From Streptococcus salivarius (GTDB taxonomy: Bacteria > Bacillota > Bacilli > Lactobacillales > Streptococcaceae): DNA of 64,000 bases. Below are positions 45,518 to 54,161 of the stretch, in pieces. The notes beneath the pieces are model-generated. The model worked only from the letters and a program-made list of their open reading frames with translations, was not told the origin of the DNA and made no database searches. The stretch is from positions 1,969,501 to 2,033,500 of the forward strand of contig NZ_CP015283.1 in the NCBI RefSeq assembly GCF_002094975.1, read 5' to 3'. The translations under genes were made by a program, and so were the position numbers. Position 1 is the first letter of the stretch. Every line of letters starts with the position of its first letter.

Positions 45518-47179
45518 CTAGGCTTCTTTTGCTAGTGCCGCTGCTTTTTCAAGGGCTTGATCGGTCGACTCGCAGATATGGTCTGCTCCTATAGTCTGGA
45601 TAAATCCTGATTTTTCAAGTACTCGGTAGGGTTGAGCATTAACGTGAGAAAGAAGCAAGGTCATGCCACGTTTTTGGCAGATTGCCAGGGTTTCTTCAAG
45701 GGCATCTAGGCCTGAGATATCCATGGCTGGAACATTTCGCATGCGTAGGATGAGAACATTCTTAGTTTCATCATTGATTACATTCAAGAAGTTATTGGCT
45801 GCACCAAAGAAGAGGGCTCCAAAAACTTCATAGACGACAGTGTTTTTTGGGACTTGCTTCAAGTCGCTATCTTCAGACAAAACTGGATCGTCCAGATTTT
45901 CCTTGTCCACCCACTGACGGATTTGAGCCACGTCGGACATGCGCTTGAGGAAGAGGAAGGCTGCTAGGACCATACCAAATTCGATGGCAACCACTAGGTC
46001 AAAGAAAACGGTTAAGACAAAGGTTACTAGCAAGACTGCCACATCACTTTTAGGGGCACGTTTGATCATACGACCAACTGTACGCCAACCACTCATGTTA
46101 TAACCGACAATCATAAGGATTGAGGCCAGACAGGTCATGGGAATCAATGAGGCGTAAGGCATGAGGAAGAGTAAAATCAGAAGTAGGGTGAAGGCATGAA
46201 CCATACCCGCTACTGGTGTTCGTCCGCCATTTTTGACGTTGGCTGCAGTACGGGCAATAGCTCCCGTTGCCGGAATCCCACCAAAGAGGGCTGACATGAT
46301 ATTCCCGACACCTTGACCGACCAATTCTGCATTAGAGCGGTGATTACCACCAATCATGCCATCTGACACCACGCAAGAAAGGAGCGATTCAATAGCTGCT
46401 AGTATGGCAATGGTGAAGGCTGGCGAAATCATTTGACGAATCAAAGAAAATGATAGGTCAGGAACCGTAAAACTTGGGAGTCCCGCCTTGATGGTGTAAA
46501 GGTCACCAATGGTTTTGACTGGGAGATGACCAAAGGCCACGATGGCTGTGGTCACAAAGATAGCAACCAGAGAACCCGGAATTTTCTTAGAAAGGCGTGG
46601 CCAAAAGATTTGAATGAGCAGGGCCAAAATACCAATAGCTAGGGTCGCCCAACTAATACTTGAAAGATGCTTTCCATAGGCAATCATCTTTTCTAGAAAC
46701 TCAGCTGGCACGGACTTCATCTCAAGGCCTAGAAAATCCTTAATCTGTCCAGCCACAATCCCAACGGCAATCCCCAAGGTAAAGCCAAGTGTGATGGTTT
46801 TGGGAATGAATTTAATCAGGTCACCGAAACGCAGGAGCCCCATGATAATAAGCATGAGTCCCGCCATGAGTGTGGCAACAGTCAGACCCGCCATGCCATA
46901 CTGGGCGATGATGCCATAGATGATGACAACGAAGGCTGCGGTAGGTCCACCAATCTGAACCCGACTACCTCCTAAAAAGGAAATAAAAAAGCCTGCAACC
47001 ACTGCTGTGTAAAGACCTTGTTCGGGATTAACACCAGAGGCAATCGCTAGGGCAATCGACAAGGGCAGGGCAATGATAGCCACGATAACTCCTGCAACCA
47101 GGTCCTTGATGAACTGTCCCTTGGAATAATCCTTGATGGTGGTGAAAAATTTGGGTGTGATATATTTTAAAGCGTCCAT
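45518..47179 (-). CDS. SulP family anion transporter with STAS domain
   Basis: A 553-residue SulP/SLC26 transporter. The N-terminal signature LVAGVIVAIIALPLSIALAIASGVNPEQGLYTAVVAGF is at residues about 27-64, the membrane part has about 12-14 helices to residue 420, including GGIPATGAIARTAANVKNGGRTPVAG near 300, and a C-terminal STAS domain (about 445-550: VVYEVFGALFFGAANNF and VLILRMRNVPAMDISGLDALEE). It could carry sulfate, bicarbonate or another anion. It is the apparent original neighbour of the TIGR03943 gene before the CRISPR module arrived. Confidence 0.93.
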   Translation of the reverse strand: MDALKYITPKFFTTIKDYSKGQFIKDLVAGVIVAIIALPLSIALAIASGVNPEQGLYTAVVAGFFISFLGGSRVQIGGPTAAFVVIIYGIIAQYGMAGLTVATLMAGLMLIIMGLLRFGDLIKFIPKTITLGFTLGIAVGIVAGQIKDFLGLEMKSVPAEFLEKMIAYGKHLSSISWATLAIGILALLIQIFWPRLSKKIPGSLVAIFVTTAIVAFGHLPVKTIGDLYTIKAGLPSFTVPDLSFSLIRQMISPAFTIAILAAIESLLSCVVSDGMIGGNHRSNAELVGQGVGNIMSALFGGIPATGAIARTAANVKNGGRTPVAGMVHAFTLLLILLFLMPYASLIPMTCLASILMIVGYNMSGWRTVGRMIKRAPKSDVAVLLVTFVLTVFFDLVVAIEFGMVLAAFLFLKRMSDVAQIRQWVDKENLDDPVLSEDSDLKQVPKNTVVYEVFGALFFGAANNFLNVINDETKNVLILRMRNVPAMDISGLDALEETLAICQKRGMTLLLSHVNAQPYRVLEKSGFIQTIGADHICESTDQALEKAAALAKEA

Positions 47180-47364
47180 TTTTTCCTCCTAACTATTATC
47201 CTAAAACTCTTTGACTTAACTCTTTTTTCAATGAGTGTCAGACGCTTATCATTTTTACAGTCTTATGATAGCACAGGAAATCCCCATTTTCTAGGGGATT
47301 GGGAGATGTAAACGTATTATTTCAAGAATTTTTTAACTTTCTTAGTTTAGAAGTGAAGGTATCA

Positions 47365-47397
47365 AAAAACAAGTCCAGACTATGGACTTGTTTTAAC
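47365..47397 (-). terminator. Terminator
   Basis: AAAACAAGTCCA and TGGACTTGTTTT form a 12-bp stem 30 bases after the YpmS-like gene on the minus strand. Confidence 0.75.
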
Positions 47398-47426
47398 TTA
47401 TCATGGCTTGATAGATTTCTCTTGAA

Positions 47427-48041
47427 TTACCAACTGGTTGGCAAGGAAATCGGAATGTTAAGCTTGACCTTCATCTTGCTGTTGGTCACGGTAGCCTGCT
47501 CAATTTCGTAGCCGATTTCAGGAAGCTTGAGCTGAATCTGATTGTTAACCATGCGAACACCACTGCTTGACTGGGCAATACTCTTCTTGAGGTAAGGCAG
47601 AACCAGTGATTTAGGTACAGGGAGACGACCCAGGTGGGCACCTGCCAAGTCTAATAGGATGACTTCCTTGTTTGTGCTGACCGTGAAATCAAGGCTGAAT
47701 GTTGATTCGATAGGTCCAAGAGACACTGGTAGCTTAGCTGTAAGATAAGAATCATTCAACTCTACAGTACTGTTTAGCAAGGTCTCGTCATTAGAATCAG
47801 CCATGCTTGCTTTTAGGATTTGACGAAACTGGTTGCTATCAAGATTAATCTCGGTTGAAACCCCACCTGATGAGAGGGACGCTCCACCAATACCAGCCTG
47901 GGCTAGATCGGCAAGAGATGTTTGTGTAGATACATTTTTTAATTGGTCCTGACTGTCAATTTTGTCCGGAATGAGTAGAGCCGCCACTGCAAAAAATAGG
48001 ACAATGACGAGGACAATGAGTCGTTTAAACCATTTCCACAT
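47427..48041 (-). CDS. YpmS-like DUF2140 protein
   Basis: A 204-residue protein with one N-terminal membrane helix (LIVLVIVLFFAVAALLIP, residues 8-25) and an extracytoplasmic domain of DUF2140/YpmS type: NQFRQILKAS, NDSYLTAKLPVSLGPIESTFSLDFT near 100-130, and HLGRLPVPKSLVLPYLKKSIAQ near 137-160. Function unknown; in many Firmicutes it lies beside a GDSL hydrolase gene, as here. Confidence 0.85.
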   Translation of the reverse strand: MWKWFKRLIVLVIVLFFAVAALLIPDKIDSQDQLKNVSTQTSLADLAQAGIGGASLSSGGVSTEINLDSNQFRQILKASMADSNDETLLNSTVELNDSYLTAKLPVSLGPIESTFSLDFTVSTNKEVILLDLAGAHLGRLPVPKSLVLPYLKKSIAQSSSGVRMVNNQIQLKLPEIGYEIEQATVTNSKMKVKLNIPISLPTSW

Positions 48042-48136
48042 AGGGATACCTCATTTCAATTTTTCACTTTTGACGTCTATTGTACTGTAATCAAGGGAAA
48101 AAAGCGAGTAAGAACTGGAAATTCTCTCATATTTTC

Positions 48137-48778
48137 TTAATTCAAGAGGTAGGGTTCGAGAGCTTCATAGACTTTTAAGTAAGCATTGGCATAAAGGTGG
48201 ACACCGTCATAGGTGTGCTCAGCCTTCTGCTCTTTCCTATCATTGACCAGCCCAGCATTACAATTAATAAAGTGGCAGCCATAGGTTTGGGCGATTTCCT
48301 CGAGTGCCTGATTACAACGGTCAAGATTTTCAGTTGTTCGCAGTTTCATCCACTGGATTGAAGCCTTGGTCTGCCAAGGTAAATGAAGATTGGCTGGGTA
48401 GAAAGCCATGAGGTAAATCTTGGTATGGGGCAAGACAGCTTGTGTTTGCTCAAGAATCTGCCTGATGTTTGCTGTCAGATGCTGGAACCATTGGTCTCCA
48501 TAAGGCTCCTCGGTCATGTCATTGGTACCGATATTGATAAACACCTTGCTCGGTTGCAGATCCAAAAGTAGGGGATGGATATGCTGGAGAAATTCATCCG
48601 TATTTAGGCCACTGATACCTCGATTGTAGATGATGTCGTCGACACCTCTACTCCTAGCGATTTCACAAATTGGAAAAAGCTCCATGAGAGATGAACCTGT
48701 GAAGAGCGTCTCCCCCTTGATAGCAACCTCATTTAAGTACTGATAATTTTTAAGTTTGATTTCTTTTAATTCATCCAT
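48137..48778 (-). CDS. SGNH/GDSL-type esterase
   Basis: A 213-residue SGNH hydrolase. Block I LFTGSSLMELFP (Ser nucleophile) is near residue 25, block III FINIGTNDMTEEP near 82-94 with the Asn, and block V YDGVHLYANAY near 195 with Asp and His. There is no signal peptide. Related streptococcal proteins act on acyl groups or platelet-activating-factor-like lipids; the substrate is not known. It is 95 bases upstream of the YpmS-like gene on the same strand. Confidence 0.88.
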   Translation of the reverse strand: MDELKEIKLKNYQYLNEVAIKGETLFTGSSLMELFPICEIARSRGVDDIIYNRGISGLNTDEFLQHIHPLLLDLQPSKVFINIGTNDMTEEPYGDQWFQHLTANIRQILEQTQAVLPHTKIYLMAFYPANLHLPWQTKASIQWMKLRTTENLDRCNQALEEIAQTYGCHFINCNAGLVNDRKEQKAEHTYDGVHLYANAYLKVYEALEPYLLN

Positions 48779-48804
48779 GATAACTTTTTTCTATATAACT
48801 TAAT

Positions 48805-49416
48805 CTAAACGAGGGAGAAGGCAAAGAGAAGCCCTACAACCGTATTGGCCAAGGCGTGGATAAAGACACTTGGAAGAATAGAGCCACCTGCTTTTTTCTC
48901 ATTGATAGCACCAAAAACGTAAGCGATGAGACTGATAAAGGCCATGATAGCCATAGCTTTTAGGTAACCAGTTAATTGGATAAACATAAGTGCATGGATG
49001 AGGCCAAATAAGAGAGACTGAACCAGATTGGCCCCCAGGAATCCTAGTTTTCCTTGTAGCCTTTTCAAAAGAAAACCTCTAAAGAAGATTTCTTCTGGCA
49101 AGGCAGTCCCTAAGATAGCGTATGCCAAGATGGCTGGAAGGGCTCCAATTCCCTTTCCAGAAAAAGCTGCTGTGGCCGTTTGGCTAGAGTCGAACCAACT
49201 AAAGACCACAATCGAAAAAAGAAGAAAAAGTAGACTAATCCCCAGAATGGTCAGTAGTAATCGCCTCTTCTGCTGACTTTCAACTTTCTTCAACCCAATC
49301 CAGTCAAAGAAACCCACCTTTTTCCTGCTCCAAATTAACCAAGTGATGAAAGGAATGACAGAGACTATGAGCAGTTCCATAATACCGTTCATCAGTTTAG
49401 ATATAAATAGGGTCAT
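48805..49416 (-). CDS. CPBP intramembrane metalloprotease (1)
   Basis: A 203-residue membrane protein with about six helices. CPBP motif 1 EEIFFRGFLLKRL is near residue 110-122, motif 2 FGLIHALMF near 140 and motif 3 FIHALANTV near 185-193; the Glu pair and His residues would bind zinc. CPBP proteins of streptococci often act in bacteriocin immunity or prenyl-protein-type processing. One of three CPBP genes in the window. Confidence 0.88.
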   Translation of the reverse strand: MTLFISKLMNGIMELLIVSVIPFITWLIWSRKKVGFFDWIGLKKVESQQKRRLLLTILGISLLFLLFSIVVFSWFDSSQTATAAFSGKGIGALPAILAYAILGTALPEEIFFRGFLLKRLQGKLGFLGANLVQSLLFGLIHALMFIQLTGYLKAMAIMAFISLIAYVFGAINEKKAGGSILPSVFIHALANTVVGLLFAFSLV

Positions 49417-49519
49417 GAGTTTGTCCTCCTCTTCTAGTCAAAAGACAGTTTTTACCTTTTGAAAGCGTATACCTCTACATTTTCATTATACTACATTTAG
49501 AGGAAGAGAAAACTCATTC

Positions 49520-49882
49520 TCACCAATCTTGCCAGGTTTCTTTGGCACGAATCACACGGCCTTGCTCATAGTCAATATGGTAAACACGCCAGCCACCAAT
49601 CCAATCGTCAGCCAGCTGGTACTCAACACTTCCTTTAAGGTCGTTACCCTTGCCCAAGAGCTTCTCCACTTTTTCTCTCGTCATGTCCTCAAGCTGATAC
49701 TGACGGTGAAAACTCCACATGAGTTTGTGTCGCATAGGAGCTGGTGTATGAGCCCAATTTTCAGGCGTAAATACTCGGTCACGAGGGACAATGATTGCAA
49801 AATGAACCAGACAAATGATTTCAATGATTAAGCAAAAGGCTTTTCGCCTTTTTCGTCTGGTTTCTGGGGTGAGGTGTGCCAT
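49520..49882 (-). CDS. Small membrane-anchored protein, BamE/SmpA-like fold suggested
   Basis: A 120-residue protein with a basic N-terminus, one membrane helix (AFCLIIEIICLVHFAIIVP, residues 15-33) and a domain with MTREKVEKLLGKGND, LADDWIGGWRVYHIDYEQGRVIRAKETW that reminds one of BamE/SmpA-like small proteins. The identification is tentative. The ATG at 49882 lies 4 bases after the stop of the upstream gene; the longer frame overlapping that gene is rejected. It is the last gene of a four-gene minus-strand run. Confidence 0.65.
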   Translation of the reverse strand: MAHLTPETRRKRRKAFCLIIEIICLVHFAIIVPRDRVFTPENWAHTPAPMRHKLMWSFHRQYQLEDMTREKVEKLLGKGNDLKGSVEYQLADDWIGGWRVYHIDYEQGRVIRAKETWQDW

Positions 49883-49886
49883 AGGA

Positions 49887-50264
49887 CTACCTGACTTTCT
49901 CTTGCTTCCAATGGTCATCCAAAATCACTGTGTGCTCTTTAGAAAAGCGAATAAGGATGTCTCTGGCAACTTGTTGGGATACACGCGCGACATTGGTCAA
50001 GTCTAGTCCTAGCTCAGGTGTGTCGTGTTCCAAACGATACTGGTCATCCTCGTATTCAACAAAGATAAAGCTCGTTGACTTTTTATCGCCATAGGTAAGA
50101 TAGAGACTATCGTAGGATGCTGGGAGTTGCACCAAGGCATCCCAGATATCACTGTCACTTGGGTTCGTAATCGTTGCATAGTCTACCTGATTAGCTGTCG
50201 ATATACGCATGACAAGGCCTTCTGCTGCTTTCTTTTTAGGTGCTAGCCACTTAAATAAATGCAT
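49887..50264 (-). CDS. Hypothetical protein in small-gene operon
   Basis: A 125-residue soluble protein beginning MHLFKWLAPKKKAAEGLVMR; later LPASYDSLYLTYGDKKSTSFIFVEYEDDQYRLEH. No family recognised. AAGGAGG precedes the ATG. It sits between the TIGR02328 gene (13 bases upstream) and the 49520 gene. Confidence 0.7.
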   Translation of the reverse strand: MHLFKWLAPKKKAAEGLVMRISTANQVDYATITNPSDSDIWDALVQLPASYDSLYLTYGDKKSTSFIFVEYEDDQYRLEHDTPELGLDLTNVARVSQQVARDILIRFSKEHTVILDDHWKQEKVR

Positions 50265-50276
50265 CGTTTTCCTCCT

Positions 50277-50639
50277 TTAGATCATGATTCCTTTTTGCTT
50301 GAGATTGTCCAGACATTCCTGTAAATAGGCGGCATCATGCTCTGGGTAAATGATGTCTGGTAATGTCTCCGCTTCAAGCCTATCGTAGGCTCGCATCTGC
50401 TTGCCTCGATACTCCTTTTCTAGCCACTCGGAGCTGACACGATAGCCACGTTCCGTCATTTCTTGCATAATGAGTTCATGGTATTTAAACAGGCGATATG
50501 GAGAATAATCAAAAACATAGTTAACCGTAGCGTGTTTGCGTTGCCAACCCTTGCCACGAAGGGCACAACATTCTCGGTGTTGTCCTAATAGTTGCTGACG
50601 AGGTAGTTTTGCAATCAAGTCTTGATGCCACAGTCTCAT
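50277..50639 (-). CDS. TIGR02328 / pyrimidine-dimer glycosylase-like protein
   Basis: A 120-residue protein opening MRLWHQDLIAKLPRQQLLGQHRECCALRG, with VNYVFDYSPYRLFKYHELIMQEMTERGY near residue 40-67. This is the TIGR02328 family, related to the T4 endonuclease V fold (pyrimidine dimer DNA glycosylase). Activity is unproven. The ATG overlaps the upstream stop by 4 bases. Confidence 0.8.
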   Translation of the reverse strand: MRLWHQDLIAKLPRQQLLGQHRECCALRGKGWQRKHATVNYVFDYSPYRLFKYHELIMQEMTERGYRVSSEWLEKEYRGKQMRAYDRLEAETLPDIIYPEHDAAYLQECLDNLKQKGIMI

Positions 50640-51028
50640 TTTGAACCCCCATTAATTAAGGTTGACTCCTCCAGATAACGATTAGGATATGTGATTAGGA
50701 GCTCTTTGACGGATTCCACCAAACAATGCTGAGGAATTTGGCCTACTGCATAGCTATCCAGTTGGGCCATAAACTTTTCCTTTTCGCTGGCGGTTGCTTT
50801 CTTCTTAAAATATCCCCAGATATGTTGGAAGGCATTGACGACCTGACCGGGATTTTCAGGAAGGTTAAGTGCTTGATCAATGTAGGCTTGAACCTGATCC
50901 AAACTAACCTCTTCATTCTTGAGATAGTTACGGATTTCCAAGTAAATCTTGTTTGAATGGCTGAGCACCAGATACTTATTGGCTGCCCATAGTTGCTCGC
51001 ACTGGCGACGTGGATTAGTAGTTGTCAT
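50636..51028 (-). CDS. DUF1722 (YbgA-like) protein
   Basis: A 130-residue DUF1722 protein: QLWAANKYLVLSHSNKIYLEIRNYLKN at residues 10-36, NAFQHIWGYFKKKATASEKEKFM near 68-90, VGQIPQHCLVESVKELLITYPNRYL near 96-120. YbgA-like domains occur beside photolyase or TIGR02328 genes, as here, hinting at DNA repair. GAAGGAAGG lies 6 bases before the ATG at 51028; the frame extending to 51121 is rejected. Confidence 0.82.
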   Translation of the reverse strand: MTTTNPRRQCEQLWAANKYLVLSHSNKIYLEIRNYLKNEEVSLDQVQAYIDQALNLPENPGQVVNAFQHIWGYFKKKATASEKEKFMAQLDSYAVGQIPQHCLVESVKELLITYPNRYLEESTLINGGSK

Positions 51029-51201
51029 TAGGAACCTTCCTTCTTGCTTTTTATCAGTATAGCATAGTTTAAATGGGGATAATAGATTATGCCTTTGAGA
51101 ATCCGAAAGAGTGATTTCCAAGTATTTTCAGAAAAGGTTTTTGCTTGGTTTGTTTGTAAGCGTTTGCTATACTTAAGGTATCAAAGAAAGGAGACAAGCC
51201 T

Positions 51202-51621
51202 ATGACATTGTCCAAAAAACTCACACTTTCTCTTGCCTCTATGGCAGTTCTTGGTCTTTTAGCAGCCTGCTCAAACCAGAAAGCTCAAACACCTGAAAGC
51301 TCTGCTAGCACCCAACAAAGTTCAAGTAAGGTTTCATCTTCACAAAGTTCTGAAGCCTCTAAACAAACTGAAGGGCTAGATGGCACCTATAAAGGGACTG
51401 ACGAAAATGATCGCATTACTCTTACCATCTCTGGAAATACTGGAACTTGGGAGGAGGACGAGGCAGATGGCGAAAAGGAAAGCAAGCCTGTAACAGTTAA
51501 CTCTGACAATCAAAGTCTAACGATCGGTGACGACACCAAATATTATAAACTCGACGGTAATCAACTGACTGTTGAAGATGATGACCATGATCCAAATGAT
51601 ACGGTTATCTTGACGAAATAA
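51202..51621 (+). CDS. Small acidic lipoprotein
   Basis: A 139-residue lipoprotein. The signal peptide ends in LLAACS (lipobox, Cys at residue 23), so Lgt should lipidate it. A Ser/Gln-rich linker (about 25-58) is followed by a small acidic beta domain: GTYKGTDENDRITLTISGNTGTWEEDEADG and TKYYKLDGNQLTVEDDDHDP. It may bind a ligand at the cell surface; no function is known. AAAGGAGAC lies upstream. It is a single gene with its own terminator. Confidence 0.85.
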   Translation: MTLSKKLTLSLASMAVLGLLAACSNQKAQTPESSASTQQSSSKVSSSQSSEASKQTEGLDGTYKGTDENDRITLTISGNTGTWEEDEADGEKESKPVTVNSDNQSLTIGDDTKYYKLDGNQLTVEDDDHDPNDTVILTK

Positions 51622-51625
51622 GATT

Positions 51626-51672
51626 AAAAACCTTAGCCAAACCGCTCTATGGAATTTAGCTAAGGTTTTTTA
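51626..51672 (+). terminator. Terminator of the lipoprotein gene
   Basis: AAAAACCTTAGC and GCTAAGGTTTTT form a 12-bp stem with T tail. Confidence 0.8.
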
Positions 51673-51720
51673 TGTTATACTATAGGCAGAAAGAAAACGG
51701 ATACAAAGAGGAGGTTGACG

Positions 51721-51918
51721 ATGACTCAAAGAAGATTATGGGTGACGCTATTTGTTGTGTCGATTATTGTAACTCTTATTGGACTGGGATTTGCTGTCTA
51801 TAACTATTATGTCTTTGATAAACCTTTCATGACGACTACTACAAAAGGCTTACTAGCAGCCTTTTTCCTGTGTGCGACAATGGTTGCCATTAGTCTATCC
51901 AAGTCAAATAAGAAGTAA
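51721..51918 (+). CDS. Small two-helix membrane protein
   Basis: A 65-residue protein with two membrane segments (WVTLFVVSIIVTLIGLGFAVYNYY, residues 7-30, and LLAAFFLCATMVAISL, 44-59) and a basic tail. GGAGG lies 6 bases before the ATG. Function unknown. Preceded by a TATACT-type -10 near 51673 and followed by a strong terminator. Confidence 0.7.
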   Translation: MTQRRLWVTLFVVSIIVTLIGLGFAVYNYYVFDKPFMTTTTKGLLAAFFLCATMVAISLSKSNKK

Positions 51919-51925
51919 AGATAAG

Positions 51926-51961
51926 AAAGAGGTATAAGTTTGCGGACTTATACCTCTTTTC
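51926..51961 (+). terminator. Terminator
   Basis: AAAGAGGTATAAGT and ACTTATACCTCTTT form a 14-bp stem over a 6-base loop. Confidence 0.8.
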
Positions 51962-51969
51962 ATACAACA

Positions 51970-52049
51970 TTACTTAATCTTGTGTTTATTCATTTTTTCT
52001 TCAAAGATACCTGTCATGATTTTACGTAGCTCTTGGCCTTCTTTTTCAG
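51970..52049 (-). pseudogene. 3' fragment duplicated from the 53006 gene
   Basis: This 80-base stretch matches the last 80 bases of the gene at 53006-53317 with a few substitutions and reads EKEGQELRKIMTGIFEEKMNKHKIK then stop. The match ends abruptly at 52049. It lies on the far side of the CPBP gene, so a CPBP gene is bracketed by the two homologous ends. Confidence 0.8.
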
Positions 52050-52164
52050 TCTTTAGATGATGAAGCCAAACGAGTCACCTCCTAAAAATGACACTATGTC
52101 ATTATCTCAACAAATAGGAAAGAAAAGCTCCCACCGAAATTCAGTGAGAGGTTAAAGTCTATTT

Positions 52165-52914
52165 CTATGATTTTCTCATAGCCACTAGCCAAGAGGCTAT
52201 CATGATTTCAAAAATAACCAGAAGGATAATCTGAGTGAGTGAACTCTGAACCAGCATGAGAACAGCCAGACTATCAATTAGCATATGGGCAAGGATACAA
52301 GGAACAGCTCCTTTCGAGTACTCTTTAAGAGCTCCCAAAAGAAAGCTATTACCTAAAATCATCAGGTAAAAGATGAGATAGTTGGACGAGCCTGCTGTAA
52401 TCCAAGGGAGTTGATAGATAGGGATATGCCAGAGGAACCAAACAATGGAAAGAACCATCATTTTAGTTATAAAGTGCTTACTAAAGTAAAGATGTTCTTG
52501 TAAAAACCAACGCCAACCGACTTCTTCCAGACCGCCATATAAAAAGGTCCAGGGGAAATATAGGAAGAAGGCCAAGAGGGAGTTCCCAGTAAAGCGAACA
52601 TTCATGAGCAGGATTGAAATCCCATAATAAATGACTGGAATGAAGATAGCTAGGATCCAGGACAGGGGACTTTCTTTTTGAAGAAAGACCTTTTTGAAAA
52701 ATTCCCCCAAGGATTTAACTTCCCTCAACACAAGAGAAAAGACAGCCGCCATAATCAGGGGAATACAGTTCATTAGGATAAACAGCAGTGAAGCCCCCAT
52801 ACTACTCCTATCTGGGAAAAACCAAAGGATAACTTGCCCAACTAGAAAGGTAGCAAGGAGGGCAGTCAGTGCATACCAGATAGCGACTGATTGTTTTGAA
52901 ATAAATTTGCTCAT
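52165..52914 (-). CDS. CPBP intramembrane metalloprotease (2)
   Basis: A 249-residue membrane protein with about seven to eight helices. Motif 1 is GGLEEVGWRWFLQ near residue 127-139, motif 2 WFLWHIPIYQLPW near 159-171 and motif 3 CILAHMLIDSL near 206-216. The EEvGWR form differs from the EEIFFRG of the 48805 protein and matches the 58533 protein. Many EEigWR-type CPBP proteins are linked to bacteriocin self-immunity, but none is encoded here. It is bracketed by the duplicated 3' fragment at 51970 and the 53006 gene. Confidence 0.88.
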   Translation of the reverse strand: MSKFISKQSVAIWYALTALLATFLVGQVILWFFPDRSSMGASLLFILMNCIPLIMAAVFSLVLREVKSLGEFFKKVFLQKESPLSWILAIFIPVIYYGISILLMNVRFTGNSLLAFFLYFPWTFLYGGLEEVGWRWFLQEHLYFSKHFITKMMVLSIVWFLWHIPIYQLPWITAGSSNYLIFYLMILGNSFLLGALKEYSKGAVPCILAHMLIDSLAVLMLVQSSLTQIILLVIFEIMIASWLVAMRKS

Positions 52915-53005
52915 TTTTCCTCCGTAAACAGGATAATAAATCAGATAGATCGCACCTTAATCCGCATCGACTCAAAGATGGTATTGTTCACGATCTTTAT
53001 AAATC

Positions 53006-53317
53006 TTACTTAATCTTGTGTTTATTCATTTTTTCTTCAAAGATGCCTGTCATGATTTTTCGCAACTCTTGGCCTTCTTTTTCAGGAAGGTCCCCTTGGC
53101 GTTTGGCTACTGCGTAGAGTGCAGGATATTGCTTAGCCACACGCTCCACCGTCTTGGTCGTCGCATGGCCTCTGACAAAAAAAGGAATGCGTTTAATCCA
53201 TTCTTGAGGTACGAGAGCGAGCAACTTCTTAGCCGCTTCCTTGTCAGAAATCTCAGCTGTACTCAAACCTTTTTCGATTTGCTTTTGTTCTTGTTTTGTA
53301 AAATCTTTTAATTCCAT
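53006..53317 (-). CDS. Conserved hypothetical protein, 103 residues
   Basis: A soluble, Lys/Glu-rich, mostly helical protein: MELKDFTKQEQKQIEKGLSTAE, then LLALVPQEWIKRIPFFVRGHATTK and LRKIMTGIFEEKMNKHKIK. I do not recognise the family. GAGGAGCAAGGT precedes its ATG. A truncated second copy of its 3' end lies at 51970-52049. Confidence 0.7.
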   Translation of the reverse strand: MELKDFTKQEQKQIEKGLSTAEISDKEAAKKLLALVPQEWIKRIPFFVRGHATTKTVERVAKQYPALYAVAKRQGDLPEKEGQELRKIMTGIFEEKMNKHKIK

Positions 53318-53424
53318 ACCTTGCTCCTCTTTATCTTTGTATAGTAGATTTTACACCCTTGTATGAGAATATACAACTGATTAAGATGAATGAGGCAAGT
53401 CATAAAATACCATAAAAGATAGGC

Positions 53425-54006
53425 TCAATTTTTTCCAAAAATACCATACAAAAAAATCTGATGAATTTGCTCAACCTCTGTCTCTAAATTGTCACTGTTG
53501 TCTAACTGATTTCCCATACTATTAAGAGCATCCATGACATTTAAGATAAGCTCTGTCGATAGGTCTTCAGCAATAGCCCCCTCTTCTTTTCCTAGCTCAA
53601 TATAAGCACGATAGATATCACGTTTTTTTGCAGTGATCGCTTTCGCTAAGAGAGTTGAAAAAGTAGGTTCTTTCACCATTTTATCTTGAAAATAGTCCGA
53701 GATTTGCCGACTCATTTTCTCCTGACATAGGGAAAAAGCCTGGTTTAATTTTGTTTTAAAATCTAGATTACTATTTAAAATGTCCTCAGCTTGCTGTGTG
53801 ACTTCTTCAAACAAGTCATTAACACAGAGAGCTACCAAATTATCTTTGCCCCCGAAATAATTGTAGATAGAAACTGGTGATACTTCTGCTACCTCTGCAA
53901 TAGATTTTATACTCGTTTCCTTAAAACCTTTTTCTTTAAATAATTGTAAGGCTGCTTGAATAATCGCTTGCTTCTTTTTCTCAGTCGTCTTTTGATATTG
54001 ATTCAT
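53425..54006 (-). CDS. TetR/AcrR family regulator (1)
   Basis: A 193-residue TetR-type repressor with N-terminal helix-turn-helix (ALQLFKEKGFKETSIKSIAEVA, then SPVSIYNYFGGKDNLV, residues about 18-60) and a ligand-binding C-terminal domain. It is divergent from the methyltransferase gene, which it may control; the intergenic stretch has TGAAAT/ATTTCA (54044-54067) and TTTGAA/TTCAAA (54108-54135) inverted repeats as possible operators. The ligand is unknown. Confidence 0.88.
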   Translation of the reverse strand: MNQYQKTTEKKKQAIIQAALQLFKEKGFKETSIKSIAEVAEVSPVSIYNYFGGKDNLVALCVNDLFEEVTQQAEDILNSNLDFKTKLNQAFSLCQEKMSRQISDYFQDKMVKEPTFSTLLAKAITAKKRDIYRAYIELGKEEGAIAEDLSTELILNVMDALNSMGNQLDNSDNLETEVEQIHQIFLYGIFGKN

Positions 54007-54074
54007 GTGAACACCTCTGTTACTACCAATTGTAGCATAAGTTTGAAATTAATGAGCATATATTTCATTTTTTC

Positions 54075-54103
54075 TTGCTATTCTTACTAGCTTTCTCTAT
54101 AAT
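54075..54103 (+). promoter_or_regulatory. Promoter of the methyltransferase gene
   Basis: TTGCTA, 17 bases, TATAAT, about 60 bases upstream of the ATG and beside candidate TetR inverted repeats. Confidence 0.65.
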
Positions 54104-54161
54104 AAAGTTTGAATTTTAATCATGTATATTTCAAATTTTATTTTCAAAAATGGGAGGGAAC

